DNA of 64,000 bases from Zhengitettix transpicula (Eukaryota > Arthropoda > Insecta > Orthoptera > Tetrigidae). Under the pieces are notes generated by a model. It saw only the letters and a program-made list of their open reading frames with translations. It made no database searches and was not told the DNA's origin. Positions 46,014 to 58,721 of this stretch are shown here, piece after piece. The DNA lies in NCBI GenBank assembly GCA_037074705.1, contig CM073593.1, positions 21,479,001 through 21,543,000 of the forward strand, in the 5' to 3' direction. Position 1 is the stretch's first letter. Every line of letters begins with the position of its first letter. Made by a program: the position numbers and the translations under genes.

Positions 46014-46509
46014 TAGATTTCTCGAATGATAAAATATAATACGTTAGTAAATACATGCCAAATTCCATAAATAGAATTAAGATTATAATAATATTTTATG
46101 TTCTAATGAATTTTGCAACCAGCATATTTATGTATAATTTCAATGATTAGTATAATCATATGTTTATTGTAAGACTAATTTTTTTTATTAATTACAACTT
46201 AATGAGCTGGGGTCGCGTGTACTATTATTTAAATATATAAATCTGAAATTGTTTAAACATAATGGCGTACATAGTTCTTTAATTTAATTGTTATGCCAAT
46301 TGTTAAAAGTAAAGAAAACCTTTCAACCTTTTTCAAATCATAGAGAATATTATGTATCAAGACCGAGAAATAGTTTATTAAATTCTAATGAGCATATAAG
46401 CGTAACAGAACTTTAAATAGGCACATTGGTAGTATTGCTTGAAATTAATATTACTTGAATTATTTTACTTACTGAACACAACTTGCAAAAATTGACTTTT
46501 TATCTTCTA
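46014..46509. other. AT-rich spacer
   Basis: Nothing recognised. Confidence 0.5.
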
Positions 46510-46903
46510 CTAAATAAAATAGACTCTACGTGTGTTTCTGTGTTTGATTTTGTGCGTTCCGCATACAGATCTACACCTGTGGTGCAAATTTGACTAAATT
46601 TCGTACATGAGTTCCTTTCTAACCGGAAACAAACACTTGTGGAAATTTTCAAACTTTCTCAAACGCCCTATATTTACTTCGGATAAATATATTTCGGGGT
46701 CAATGAGATCGATAGTGTTTCTCACGTTTTTTGGTGTATAATTTCAACTAGTTATGGCATTGGAGGGGAGCACCCTTAGGGGTGAGGGTGGAAGGTGTTA
46801 CAAAAATATAACGCGAAAACAACCAAGATTGGAGTAAAATCCAGGGTTATGGATGTCGCTGAGTTTAATTATGACTACCCGAACAACCCCGAACACCCAG
46901 ATA
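46510..46903 (+). mobile_element. Helitron-related non-autonomous element, plus orientation
   Basis: Starts AAATAAAATAGACTC and includes TTGACTAAATTTCGTACATG, GGAAACAAACACTTGTGG, TTTCGGGGTCAATGAGATCG, TTAGGGGTGAGGGTGG, AAGATTGGAGTAAAATCC and GGATGTCGCTGAGTT, ending GAACACCCAGATA. It is colinear with 37725-38245 (reversed) and with the interrupted copy at 2866-3733. Confidence 0.5.
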
Positions 46904-49900
46904 TGTATACTAAATAAATATTCGTAATTACGTGACCTTTTCATTGTATCGCGTTTAGAATTTCAATGAAATTCTGGTTTTTAAGAATATATTTACTCAG
47001 TTGATACAGAAATCCGGTTAACTAACAGTGCATTAGAATTATTTACTTGGAATGCTTTTGTCTTGATCCCTTTTCGAATAGTTTAGCAATGTCCTCATTG
47101 ATTAAATATTTTATTCTCGGTGCATTAACGTATCTCCCTTACAGGTATTAATATCTTTAAATGAAATATTTCAAATTCAATCTAGGCCAGAAGGAGTTTT
47201 GCCACGTCTGGGGAAAAAATTCTTTCAGTGAGGAAGACTTAGCAGTTTCCTCATTGCAACATTCTGTTATAAATCTGCCGCTTTAAAACGATTCTCTTTT
47301 TCTGCAAAACTTATTTCGGAGATTGTGTGTGTCCAAAAACTTTTTTCAACGATTAAAATCCTAAAACCAAAGCAAAATTTTAAACTCCGCGGAACCAAAA
47401 CCATTTAAAACACTGCTCTAAGCGCAGATTTTTAACTTTATATTTACGGTTGTCAGTGTCATTACAAAGGAGTCAAAGAGGTTATATTATAATAACAGAA
47501 GGAGTTCCCCATGTATTTGTTTTAAGCCTTTGCGTTTGTGGGATAAACACAAATACGCGAGCGGCAACTTTAATTTCGTCATAGCACACACGGTACCATT
47601 ATTTGCGTTTTCACAATGACCTTTGAAGCGCTGTGATTGTAGTCTGCAAATAATAAACGAGATGAACCAGAAATGTAATCGCTGCAGGCAGACAAATCCA
47701 CATTTCCAGTTTGCTGTAATAACAGGGAGCTTTCACAATGGAAGCTACACATACACACACACACACATGTCGCTTTGCTTTGTAAGCTCCATGGAACAGA
47801 TCACTGTTTACTAAACTTCTGAAATCTAAAACCGTATGCAAAACAATTGTTATAATTCACTGAAAAATCATAGCATGCAAATAGTATTGCTCGTCTAGCA
47901 CCGACTTTAGTAAGTCGGACTGAACTACAGTTTAAGTTATTAAAAGTAATTGGACACAAAAAGTAAGAGCAAGCAGTCAATGGACTTAAAAAGCATTAAA
48001 CCGGTAGATAAAAAGTTTTATTACCACTAGAAAACAAACGATTCTCGATAAGAATCTAAAATAATTAGGAGTACTTGCAATGAAAGAATGTAGCTAAAAT
48101 ATTTTTCAAACCGAATTTATTCAATAAATAACTGGTGACGCTCTAGACTTGGACTTCTTGTTTTAATTTTTGTTTAGACAGATCATCGTTAACTTAGTTT
48201 ATTTTAGTGTGCTATAAGCCCGGTAATGATCAAATACGAATATGCGTAAAATTCGTAGATAAAAATCGTTAAAAAAATTAAGACCGAAATCCAAAGAATG
48301 TTTGGCTTACATGATTACGGATATAATTTTTCCTTTCCCTTCCATATTTCTCAACTTTTCCATGAGGAACAATTTCAATATCCGGTCATTTATTTAAAAA
48401 TCAACAGCGTATTGATTCTTATGCACCCGATAGGATTTGATAGTTCGGGTGGTTGCATAACTACCAGGAATAAAATTAAATGAAACCTGCCAAACTTACA
48501 TAAAAGTACCTACATTTAAATTTTAAAATTAATATTTGAACTCAAATTTGATAAACCGTAGCTAAAAGTAAAAGACAGCTAAGTCAAGAATCAAAATTTT
48601 TAATCCGCCAAGAAACATTATGAAAATATTCTCGCGACTTGAAACAAACTCTGTGCCTAAATGGACTGAAAATTCATTTATTGTACACGTATAACATATT
48701 AATACAGGGTATAATACACTTATGCATTGTAACCGGGTAATTGATATTATTGAATTAAAATAAGACGAATTTAAAGGCATAAAGTAAAATTTTGAAAAAA
48801 ATCTGTTACACCGGATATTATTTTATTAGTTTAAATAACCTACGAACGAAATATAATAATATATTAATAAATAATTAAAATGATCCATTTATAAAAATTT
48901 TAAATTCATGAAAACTATGATGGTTGTAAACGTGGGAAATAGTAATAAAAATGGTTGATAAACGTATTTGGCCAAGGTATATTATAAATATTATTTTTCT
49001 GGAAACAACACGTATTTTAATTACTCGAATTAAATATTAAATATGGAAAAATATAATTCTTAATTTCCTATCCCATATAGTTGCAGTTCAAAACAAATAT
49101 TCTGAATAAAATGATATACTGATCTAACGATTATTCTGAGAATAATTTTTACTATAATTGCAGAAATAAAAATAGAAATACCAGTTATTCCAATCTTGGC
49201 AAGGAATAAAATTCATTTACACTTTTCATTTCTGAATTAGAAAATTGTGACGTATTTTCTAATTATTTAATTCTTGTGGTTTTCTAGTCCTCGCTGGTGT
49301 ATATAATATAAAAAATTCATTTTACATTTGATAACAAAAATATACCATGTTATTTACGATACTCTGAACAAAATTCTCCGAAATTTAGACGAAACACAAT
49401 TTTGAAGGGATAGTTTCATTCGTAGTGGTCCGATATTTCGTAATAATTGTACAGAGGTGTTATAGATCAGAGGAGTTGTCTCGAGTAAATTAATAGGATC
49501 GAAAGAGCAACTTTCAGAGCTTCGAAAATTACCAGGCATTTGTGAGACTTAATTTTTTCAATCCTGACTTGTTTTTCGTGTCGCAGTTTTGACAACTAAT
49601 TATTCATTGCTCTATTTAGTGGCGAAAGGGTTTTTAGAAAACTGAATGTTTTCGGGAAATTCTTGCTTTGGGACGGTGTATAGAATAGGTTCATCTCCAA
49701 ATAATCTTCATGAGAAGAAAATCTTAAAGAAAATGGAAAAGAGTCCATAAAACCTACGTCCTTTATGGACCTAAGTTAATTTACATAATTCATTTATAAT
49801 AAAATATCAAGTGATTTTACTACTTAAAATAAATATTATCTCTAATATTTTCACTGTAAAATATTACTAATAGCTCATGCTAACAATTGTATTAAGATTG

Positions 49901-50320
49901 CAAGTTGTTGGATGTATATAATTATTTTTTTCTAAAAACTCGTTAACATAGTAAAAGGAGCAGCTGAGTAGAAATCTTTGAAGCTTAATTTTGAATCCAA
50001 TTGGAATGTTTCTTAATTCTTTTGTGTCGTGAGGTAAATTTTTTAAAAACTGATATTTCAGTATATTCCATCCCTCTTTGGCAACTGACATAGATGTATA
50101 ACTCTTTTTCTTGATTATATAAAGTTTTGATATGATCCAGAAGGATCAATGTAATATTCTTGGATAAGGTCGGTCATGTTATACAGTTCTTTGTAGGAAA
50201 ACACCTCTTTAAGGGTGTCGTTCTTACTAATTTCGAAATTGATTATTGGAAATTTGCTATCAGTTTAAGAAACGTTCCAATTTTTATTCTCAGATTTTTT
50301 TTTCGGACGAGGGTGACGGA
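46904..50320. other. AT-rich spacer with one (CA)n tract
   Basis: 47752-47767 is a (CA)8-type microsatellite. No gene, no shared repeat noticed. Confidence 0.5.
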
Positions 50321-50332
50321 GGGGGGGGGGGG
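50321..50332 (+). repeat. G12 homopolymer
   Basis: Twelve consecutive G. Length is likely unstable in replication and sequencing. Confidence 0.9.
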
Positions 50333-50671
50333 TGAATACTGCATGCCGAAGCGTTTTCTTAAACTGTTTTGAATCTGACACGCCACGAAAGACATTGCTC
50401 TCGCGATAATCGCGAAGTTAACACGCCAATGAAACTTTATAGCGCCGTGTGGGCAATTTGCCGGACTCTATTGTTCAAGAAACAGTGTTATGGTATAGCG
50501 TGACTCGCAGACCTCTCGGAACGTACATGGCCGACCTATTAATTACTCTTGGAGTGTCTACGATAAAACGCGAGCAGGTCCCTCGTGCAAATAAAGCACG
50601 TACGCTCTTCCATGTCTCTCCCTATTGCTGCTACAGATCTGTCTGCAGTAAATTCGAAACTGTTCTTATGG

Positions 50672-50938
50672 ACAGAGAGGACACAGATAGAGAGAAAGAG
50701 GGATGGGGAGAGAATGTAGAAGAAGAAAGAGACAGATAGAGGAAAAGAGAGAGAGATGAACACATGCATAATGTATGTCTTCTGTGACGACATAAACCAG
50801 GCGTGGGGCATAGCGGCAAGGAATTTGACACGGGTAATATGGCCACCGCGTGAGGTCAGACACCCTCTCTCTCTCCGCTTCTCCCGTCCTCGTCTCCCTC
50901 CCTCTAGAAACACCCTCCCCCACCCCTCAGCGTTGCGC
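50672..50938. repeat. Polypurine tract facing a polypyrimidine tract
   Basis: About 50672-50758 is almost all A/G (GAGAGAAAGAGGG, AGAAGAAGAAAGAG, AAAAGAGAGAGAG). About 50859-50938 is almost all C/T (CACCCTCTCTCTCTCC, CGTCTCCCTCCCTC). Roughly 100 mixed bases separate them. Several open frames on both strands here are low-complexity artefacts. Confidence 0.75.
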
Positions 50939-51462
50939 TTGCATCTTGTATGACGAGGGAATGGCTCTTTCCTTACTTCCTTCCTACTCCCATCGGTTTT
51001 ACTCCGTTATATATCGGGCACACTATAAAATATAAGACGATACATTCTTGTGGCCTCTCTATTCCCTCGCAGGCTGTAATTCATTTCTCAACCGGACTCC
51101 GGTCAATTATTCAAAAAATTGCCTGCCCCTCGATGCTCGGCTGCTGTATATAACTACACTGCTCTCTTGGTGGTATCTTATCTCACACAGATCGGAGAGC
51201 GCTACAGGGTGGCAACGAAATTCAGACCTCGCACTTCAGAAATCAGCACCGAATCTTGGAAATAATTAAACATCAAACATGGAAATAATTATTTAAATTG
51301 CATTAAACAAATAGTAAACTTTTTTATAGTAAGCGGAAGGAGTTATAGCTTCGTCGATAAAAAAATATCTTAATTAAATACTTTAATAAGTAATACATTT
51401 AAAAATATTAGCATAGAAATATTTATTAAAATAAAATTTCATAATTGTGAGTCACAAATTCT
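50939..51462. other. Mixed-composition spacer
   Basis: 50390-51270 as a whole is more GC-rich than its flanks; no domain is recognised in its openings. Confidence 0.4.
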
Positions 51463-51870
51463 TTATTTTAGAGAAACAGGCTATATGAGGGTAATCCACG
51501 TTGCGCAACTCCGCTTTAATAGCATAGGAAGGGATTTGAAAGGGGGGATGCGGAAGGGTAGAGAAAGGTAGCCAAGGGTTAACTGGGGCCCTCGGGCTAT
51601 GGCTTAAGGGTCGTACCCTGCAATTCGCCTAAAAGTGAGGCAGAGAAAAACCTAGAAAAACCTACATCAGGTAGGTCGGGCATTGGGTACTTGTCCCACG
51701 CCCTTCCGATGGCGGGAGAGGGGCTTTCAGTGGGGTAGCAGCATTTCCCTCTACGTGCCTCGACTAGTTTAGGAGGCAGCTGGCCGACTATTCCAATAGG
51801 AAAAGCGGAAAACTGTTATCGTATGCCCAAGGTCTGCGACTCCGGAACATACACCTCTCAAAACAGGTCG
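51463..51870 (-). mobile_element. Family C repeat, copy 4 (minus)
   Basis: Reversed copy. On the minus strand it starts within CCTGTTTTGAGAGGTGTATG and runs through the family order to GTGGATTACCCTCATATAGC and CTGTTTCTCTAAAATAAAG, the common A-rich 3' end. The 5' part present in copies 1-3 is missing, consistent with 5' truncation. Confidence 0.72.
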
Positions 51871-53973
51871 AGAAAAAATTAATTATATGTAAAATTGAAA
51901 AATATAAAATACCTAACTTAATAAATAAAAAAATATGATTTAGAAAATACCTGAATGAGAAAATAGATTACAGAAGTAATTATGAAACACCGAGCAATTG
52001 AGGTAATCTAGTAAATAAATTAGAAAAATTAATAAAACTTAAAACGCAGTAAAGTCGAATTCCTAAACTCACATAGGCTCGTAATTAAAAATAGGAACAA
52101 AATTAACGTCAGTAAGACAATAACACTTAAAATTAAAGACCCGTATAGAAGGCAAAAAACACAGAATTTAATTTTGAACAATATAATTAAAGTCTAGCGA
52201 TAAATATAGAAAAAAAATACAATAATTGTTCGAAAGATATAAATATTTCAAATTATATTGTTCAAAATTAATTGCTGCATTTTGTCTGTCATATTGGTTG
52301 TTAATTAATTCAACAAAAATTGCCCGGTCTGTTTCTTTAGAACTATTTACTTCATGCTATATTAATACATTAAAAGTTGTATCTGCGTTACTATCTTTTG
52401 ACTTTATGAGTTTTTTATATTTAAAACGTGAGTATTTCTAAACTAATCTCATTAAGCCGTAATTAATAAAAAAAAGTAAATTTTACAGTAAACATGTGAT
52501 ATTAATAAATCAACAAAACTCTTATTAATATAAAGATGAAAATTTTTGCATACATTATTGAAGTCAGGATAATTTATTCCTCATTTGTCAGTTCTGCGTA
52601 CATGTGCCTGTCAATTCATCAAATTACATCTAAATTTTACCAGTCTTCGCTGTGATCAGATGATTGACAAATAATGAAAACTAGACATATATCAAATCGT
52701 CCTAGTCTACCGTAATATTTAAGAATTTATATTTTCGTGAATGGTGGAACTTGACTTGATGTTTTTACTTTTCCTTAATACATGATAAAACTTGTAATGG
52801 TACAGAAAATTTAATTGTTAATTATATTTATTATTTGAATTGAAACTCCTTATTCCATACACAATTTTTAATAAATTTAAGGAATGGAGATAATTATCCA
52901 AAATTAATATGGTGTTAGCTGCGTGTTACTTGAATGACGAATGATTAATCCTATTATTCTACTTTGACGAACAATTTTTTTCAAAAAGAGATATTTCTCC
53001 AAGTATAATGAGGCTTTTTACATGGTACACGTTTGCCAGTTAACGTTGTTAAATAAAATGTTCATTTTTCTTATTTTGGATCTATCAATTTCTGCATAAT
53101 AATTCACTCCTATGGAGTTATGACATATATATTATCGATTTATCTGATTAATTTCACGAGAAAAAAATGCTTCGAATTTTACTGTATGTTACAACATTCA
53201 TTATTTATATTATAAAAGTAACCTATTTTTAATATACATTCTCGAATATGTCTTTCGTGCTCTTATTCATCTTTTAAAATATCAGAGAGAAATTATTATT
53301 ACGTTCTAGAATTTTTTATGCCAACTGTGTTTTTGCCCGTCCGAAAGCGGTTGGCTAGGATATTAATGCCTTGCCATGCTTAAAATTTAGAGTGACTTTA
53401 ATTTTCATTTATCCCACCTTACGGAACACTTATTGCCCAGTAAATCAATATGAAATATGTTTTTCAAGAGCCGGTACCCTCATTTTTCATAAGCGATTTA
53501 AATCAGACGTGTAATATATATTCGAAACCGTCTACCTATAATCTGTTTTGCGAAAACATTACGCTTTTAAGTATCAGGATAGTTAATTAAAAAGACGGAC
53601 ACCGGAACGTATATGCCACTGCAAATTAGCTAAAATTAATTTGTTCACACAGTGACATTCAAGAAGGATCTCTTTGAATTAGTCAAAGCAATCAAAAACC
53701 GTAAGATTTCATCGTAAAATAGCTCAATGTAATTGTGATGGGAAAATATACGGTATTTATTTTAAATTCTTTTTCAAAGACAATGAGAAAATTGTAATAA
53801 GAAAATTTTAAATGTCAAACGAATTAATCAACTGGGGTTTCGTGATTTCCCATGTGACATATAAGTAGAATAAACTGAGAAGCGGTCAACATTTACTGAT
53901 AATTCCGTGTGAATCGATTCCTTTGGAAAGTTCAATCAATTTCCAAATATGATTTATATTTAAAATAAATAAA
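51871..53973. other. Very AT-rich spacer
   Basis: Nothing recognised. Confidence 0.5.
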
Positions 53974-54178
53974 TTGGGTCAAAAAAATATTATAATCGTT
54001 TCTTAACAAATTAATATATACCTTTTTAGGACCTCTTCAGGTTAAATATAAATTTAATATATTAATAACAAATTAATTTAGACTTGAATAACATATTTTG
54101 GAGTAATCCTGAAGAGGTCCTACAACAGGATGAAACGTCGGAATATTTTTTTTGTTAATAAAAATAATCTTCTGCCTC
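53974..54178. mobile_element. Foldback/MITE-like element, GAGTCAG family copy 4
   Basis: The left arm has TTTTTAGGACCTCTTCAGG (about 54023-54041). The right arm has CCTGAAGAGGTCCTACAAC then GGATGAAACGTCGG (54108-54141). TTCTTAACAAATTAAT at the left and ATTTTTTTTGTTAATAAAAA at the right are mirrored. In the left arm the GTTTCGTC half is lost (ATCGTTTC remains further out). Confidence 0.65.
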
Positions 54179-54719
54179 ATAGCATATTGTTTCTGTATTT
54201 ATATTAAAAATGACAGATATTTTTTCATGACTTTTTATTATATATATATATATCGTCGTATTCCAGTATATTTATCCAACGGTGACGTTCATATTTTAAT
54301 GATGACGTATTTAAAGAGTTATTTTGGAAGGTAAATAGTCACTACGACGACGGTCGGCTGCCAACTGCACGTGACAGAATCTGGAATACCAGTGAAGACA
54401 CAAAATGATGACGGAGGGATGTGATTAAAACTCCTACATCGTCACTTCCAGTTCTACCACTTTACTTGTCCCTTGCGATTCACTGCTCCTGGTTAGACCG
54501 GGGATGAATCCTGTAACAAATTGCAAAAATTAGTTCTAACCTTTAGAGCTGTAACACGATTAAAAGAATAAATATTATACTTTAGTTTCCTGTGGATGAA
54601 ATTAAAATTGGAAAACAGAAAATAGAAATTAATTACGATAAAGGCTGGTTGATATTATTTAAATTTTAAAATGGAGGTTTGTTAAAATTCTCATTATGCT
54701 GGAGTTGATTTTTGAATTC
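54179..54719. other. AT-rich spacer
   Basis: Short TATATA run at 54238-54253; nothing else recognised. Confidence 0.5.
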
Positions 54720-55230
54720 GTCTTTATCGAGGTCGAAGGCTAGCGTCTCACCCTGTATCTGCCCCTCGGAGGCGGCCGTATTTCGCCCGCAAATAATACC
54801 CGCCCCAGAGGCCCGCTACGAGCCCCCGGGGGCCGCTTCAAGCTTGTTTTACTCCGTTTTGTTCTAACAATCCGGCAGCAACATAAGTCTTCGTTCGGCG
54901 CATCCACTCTCATTGGAACGCCATTCTTCCCGCGGTAGTAAATTCTCCAGTTTGATGGTGGAGCTAAGAAAACACTCTTATATTTTTCAGGGGAATTATT
55001 TGGAAAATGGAAGGCTGCCCCGCTGAAACCCCTTGGGAGTCGAGGTGTGCGCCTTGTCCGAGTTCTAAGAGATTGGACCGCAAAGAGATTGCCATGATAA
55101 ATCACATCTACGATCCTCGCGCGCCTTCTAAAGTCGTTGTCCATGGAAGTTTCTCTAAATGCGAGGAAACTGATACCCACTATTTCTCCTTAACATCTCG
55201 TTCTGGAAAGTGCACTAGCAATACCGGCTA
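54720..55230. other. GC-rich island with the longest open frame of the window
   Basis: A 146-codon minus frame (54740-55180) overlaps a 74-codon plus frame (55007-55231). The minus peptide is Arg/Pro-rich (RTRRTPRLPRG, RPPGARSG, RGRYRVRR) with no domain and no good Kozak or splice context. CpG-rich text such as GGCCCGCTACGAGCCCCCGG suggests a CpG-island-like or regulatory segment, where low A+T removes stops in all frames. A real exon cannot be excluded. Confidence 0.35.
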
Positions 55231-56219
55231 ATTACAAATGGTGATAAATCATAGAAATTGTCAATAATTAAGTCCACACATTTTCTTAAGTATGAGCATC
55301 TCTGATGATTGAAGATCTTGTGGTTAATTCATTGAAATTTGGCAGAGGTACTGAATTATTCTTCAATATTGATGCTATCTTGCGTGACGATGTGCGAAAA
55401 ATAAACTGTTCCTATTATAAATATCAAAAATTTAAATGTAGACTGAGTCAGTAGAGCCTATAGGCAGAAAAGGTGAATAACTAACGAAATATATTACGAC
55501 GATAAATTCCTCTGTTTCGTTACCGTTCATAAATTTGTCAATGTGAAAATTAACACTAAAAATAAGTAAATGAATATATGGCGGTGGACATAAATATTAA
55601 ATTATTGACAAAATGCCATATTACTAGAGAATCTCGTCTCAAGAAGTGAGAGGTAATGTATAAAAACAGTCAGTACACTTGAAATTTGAAAGCAGAGATT
55701 GATGTCTGGGCCTAACATGTCTTACTTTCATTTATATGTTGTATTGTGAAAAAATTTAACCGCGGAGACACAAGAAGCCGTCTATAAATGAAATTACCAT
55801 TCAAATATTACATAATTACGATCTAATTCATAACGATGTACGCGTTTATGAAATTAGGTAGAGTCTATAATGATTTCATTAAAAAAAGTCATTAAATCAC
55901 ATGTGAATGTTGAAATTGATTAATAAAATATTTTGACTCAAGAACCTTTTAATCCTAAAAAATTAAATTCTTTATAGAATATTTAACGTTTGATCTAATT
56001 AAATAATAAAAAAGGTAGCATAATTCCAGTCATTAAACAATTCAATACGTGTAACGTTTCTACACCCATTTAGGTCTTCGTCAAACAATTGTTTAGACTT
56101 TGAGTATCCTGTTTGATGTTAATTCTATTACATATATTCAAGTATATAATAAGAGTAGTATAGTGTAAAATCAAATTAATTGACGATTATTTTTTTTTAA
56201 AATTTATAATACATGTAAC
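55231..56219. other. AT-rich spacer with a motif relic
   Basis: 56054-56090 reads on the minus strand TTGACGAAGACCTAAATGG, then GTGTAGAAACGTTACACG: the same motif order with GACGA in place of CTGATGA. Otherwise nothing. Confidence 0.4.
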
Positions 56220-56446
56220 AATATTTTCCCTCCTTGTTTATATATGACTATTCATCCTTTTCTGTCTAATATTTCACTACCATATTCTCTTTACACATTT
56301 TGTAGTAAATGTCTTTTTTACTGCTCCATTTATGTACATTCAAGTAGTGTACTTTAGTGCTGTGTACGTAGACTATGTAAATTTATTGACTTGTCCTATT
56401 TCCTCAGTAGAGGACTAATGGAACCAATACATAAATCTAAATCTAC
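56220..56446 (+). mobile_element. LINE 3' untranslated end with (AAATCT)n tail
   Basis: GACTTGTCCTATTTCCTCAG, AGAGGACTAATGGAACC and AATACATAAATCTAAATCT form the kind of 3' end seen in CR1/L2-like or related insect LINEs, with a short hairpin before a simple-repeat tail. The hairpin TCCTC-agta-GAGGA lies at 56401-56414. The 5' limit is uncertain and no coding part is visible. Confidence 0.5.
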
Positions 56447-57279
56447 AAAAACATCTAAATAAAATATTACCTTCAATGTGTCACACATTTTTTATAGAAA
56501 TATTAGGAAATATTACTCATTAAAAGTAATCTTAGTATAATTAAAAATATAAATACTTCTGCATGAGATTCAAATTAACGAATAGAAATTGAAGTTGCCA
56601 ACGTACAAAACAAAAGATTTGTATTATGGCAGAAAGCTTTTCTTTTTTCATCACCTGACGAAAGCAACAAGGTCTGCGAAAATGTTGTGTCGTATTTATT
56701 TTAGCGCCTATTTTTGTCGGATTATTAGCTACACAATTGATCAATTTAATACAATTAAATAAATACAATTGCCGATAAGTAAGAAAATGTTCAATATCAA
56801 ATATCCACTTCAAAGCCCACACTACGTTTTGTCCCTCAACTAATAGTTGAGAATATTAAATTTTGTAATATGAATATTTGTATTAATTTGACTGTTATAA
56901 GTGCCAAAAACATTTAAATGTGATAGAAAATCGTAGAATTTTCTTACGTATTTGAGAAGGTCTGCCAACTTCCAAAGATGATGGGTTCCAATGATTTAAA
57001 TTTTTTTATCTAATTTCTTAGTGTTTCTTATTATTTACATTTTCTTGAAAAAAAAGTTTTTTATTTTTTCTTCACATTACAAAACTTATTTCTGTTGTGG
57101 GAAAATGCTTCTTAGTCAACACGTCGTTTTGTAATTCGCTCAACACCAATAATTACTTGTTGATTACGTTTAGTTCCTAATGTAATTGCTACAGGACTGT
57201 GGGACAATGGAATTATTATTTTAAAAATATTAAAAGAAACACACAAGAAATAAAAATAGAGATATTACGTGACTCGAGT
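56447..57279. other. AT-rich spacer
   Basis: Nothing recognised. Confidence 0.5.
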
Positions 57280-58160
57280 TGATCTCAAGTTTGTTTTCGG
57301 TCCGATCAATGTGCTTCATATACGAGAAAATAGTAGAATTATGCAGTATTAGTCAGACCGGTCGGCTCGGACATTGAGAAGTACGGGATTTGAAAAGTAA
57401 AGCCTCTGTACGTAGTTGTAGTTCTGATCGGGGCAATAATTCCGCAGCCGTCAGCCGACGTATGCAAAATTCATAACTCTGTCTCGTGACACGCACGGTC
57501 TAGTTCATTGTGGCGAGATCATCTACCCCAATAAAGTAGACCGTTTGACAGCAGAAGTGTTTTAGCGCAGAAAAGCCGTACTGTGTTCCCCGGGATTAAC
57601 AAGCAAGCTGTCTGGATAAATAGCCTTCGTGTGCAGAGGTGCTTAATCTGTAATAGGCAGCAGGATTATGCGACCTGAGAGCTTCGACTCTAAATGAAAA
57701 CGAACAAGCGTTGCGGCAAGATTATTCTCTTTGGCTTCTTGTTGTGAAAACCTGTTTCCTCAATACAATCTTAGCGGCCATTTTTACAGATTCTCAGACT
57801 TGTGCATTATTTCAGGCGGACATAAGGAGATATTACCGGAGGCTTCGGTGCGCAGCTAACTTCTTTTAAATTATCTTCGTATCGCTACCAGGATCTTTAA
57901 ACAGACATTAATTTCTGGTTTCGCGCATTCATTTTCAAAGAATTATAAACGGAGCATTTTTAAACGGCAACTCTTTTTCCAGAAACATTAAGTCGTGGTC
58001 GGGCGAGTTGCAATGGCTGTGAGTCCAGTTCCTCATTGAGCCGATGATTGGGCTTCTTGTAGGCATCAGGTCTCCTGTTATAGACACGAGACTCGGAACA
58101 AGTTCTGCGATCCGATATTAATTTACTGTGGAGAACTAACTGTAAGTTAAATGCATTGAG
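57280..58160. other. GC-richer island
   Basis: More balanced composition than its flanks. The longest opening (68 codons, minus, 57960-58166) has no domain. No splice-compatible exon identified. Confidence 0.35.
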
Positions 58161-58721
58161 TGCCAACTAGATTATTTTTTGTCCGAAGCGTTCCAGGCCT
58201 GTTCTAACAAATGCTTTTACAATCATTTAAGTCTTAAAAATAGATTACTATTCAGTTATGAACATAGCATATGAAATGAGTCTCCTCAATGGAGAAAGGT
58301 TTACAGCAATAACCAAGCAATCTTAGTAACAGCCACGGCGGTGAGATTTTCACATGCTCATTTTCGGGTTTCATGGTTGACATTAAAGAAGGAAATCCCA
58401 TCCTCTATTTAGTAATGCAAGTTCTGCCGCCAAAGAGTACGACATTTACAAATTCATTTTTCCTGCGGCATTTATATATTACAAGTAATGGCGCCCAACG
58501 TTCGGTAATACAATTTAACAGATCCATCACCTAAAACAATACATGTGGTGTTATATAACGAAACGGTTCTCAATATTAGTGGATATGGATCAAAGTAAAG
58601 CGGAAAATAGAACACGACTTAAGATTTATCCAACAAATGACGTTCCTCGCTTTTGAATTTGTCTCTGATACTAGTCGAAGTCGAAATCTGACACAAAGCA
58701 CTAAAATACCCTTGCGTGATC
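58161..58721. other. Mixed spacer
   Basis: Nothing recognised up to family C copy 5. Confidence 0.4.

Noticed and set aside
54740..55180. 146-codon minus-strand frame as a gene
   Set aside because: No domain, no start or splice context, overlaps an opening on the other strand in a GC-rich stretch where stops are rare; kept only as an island.
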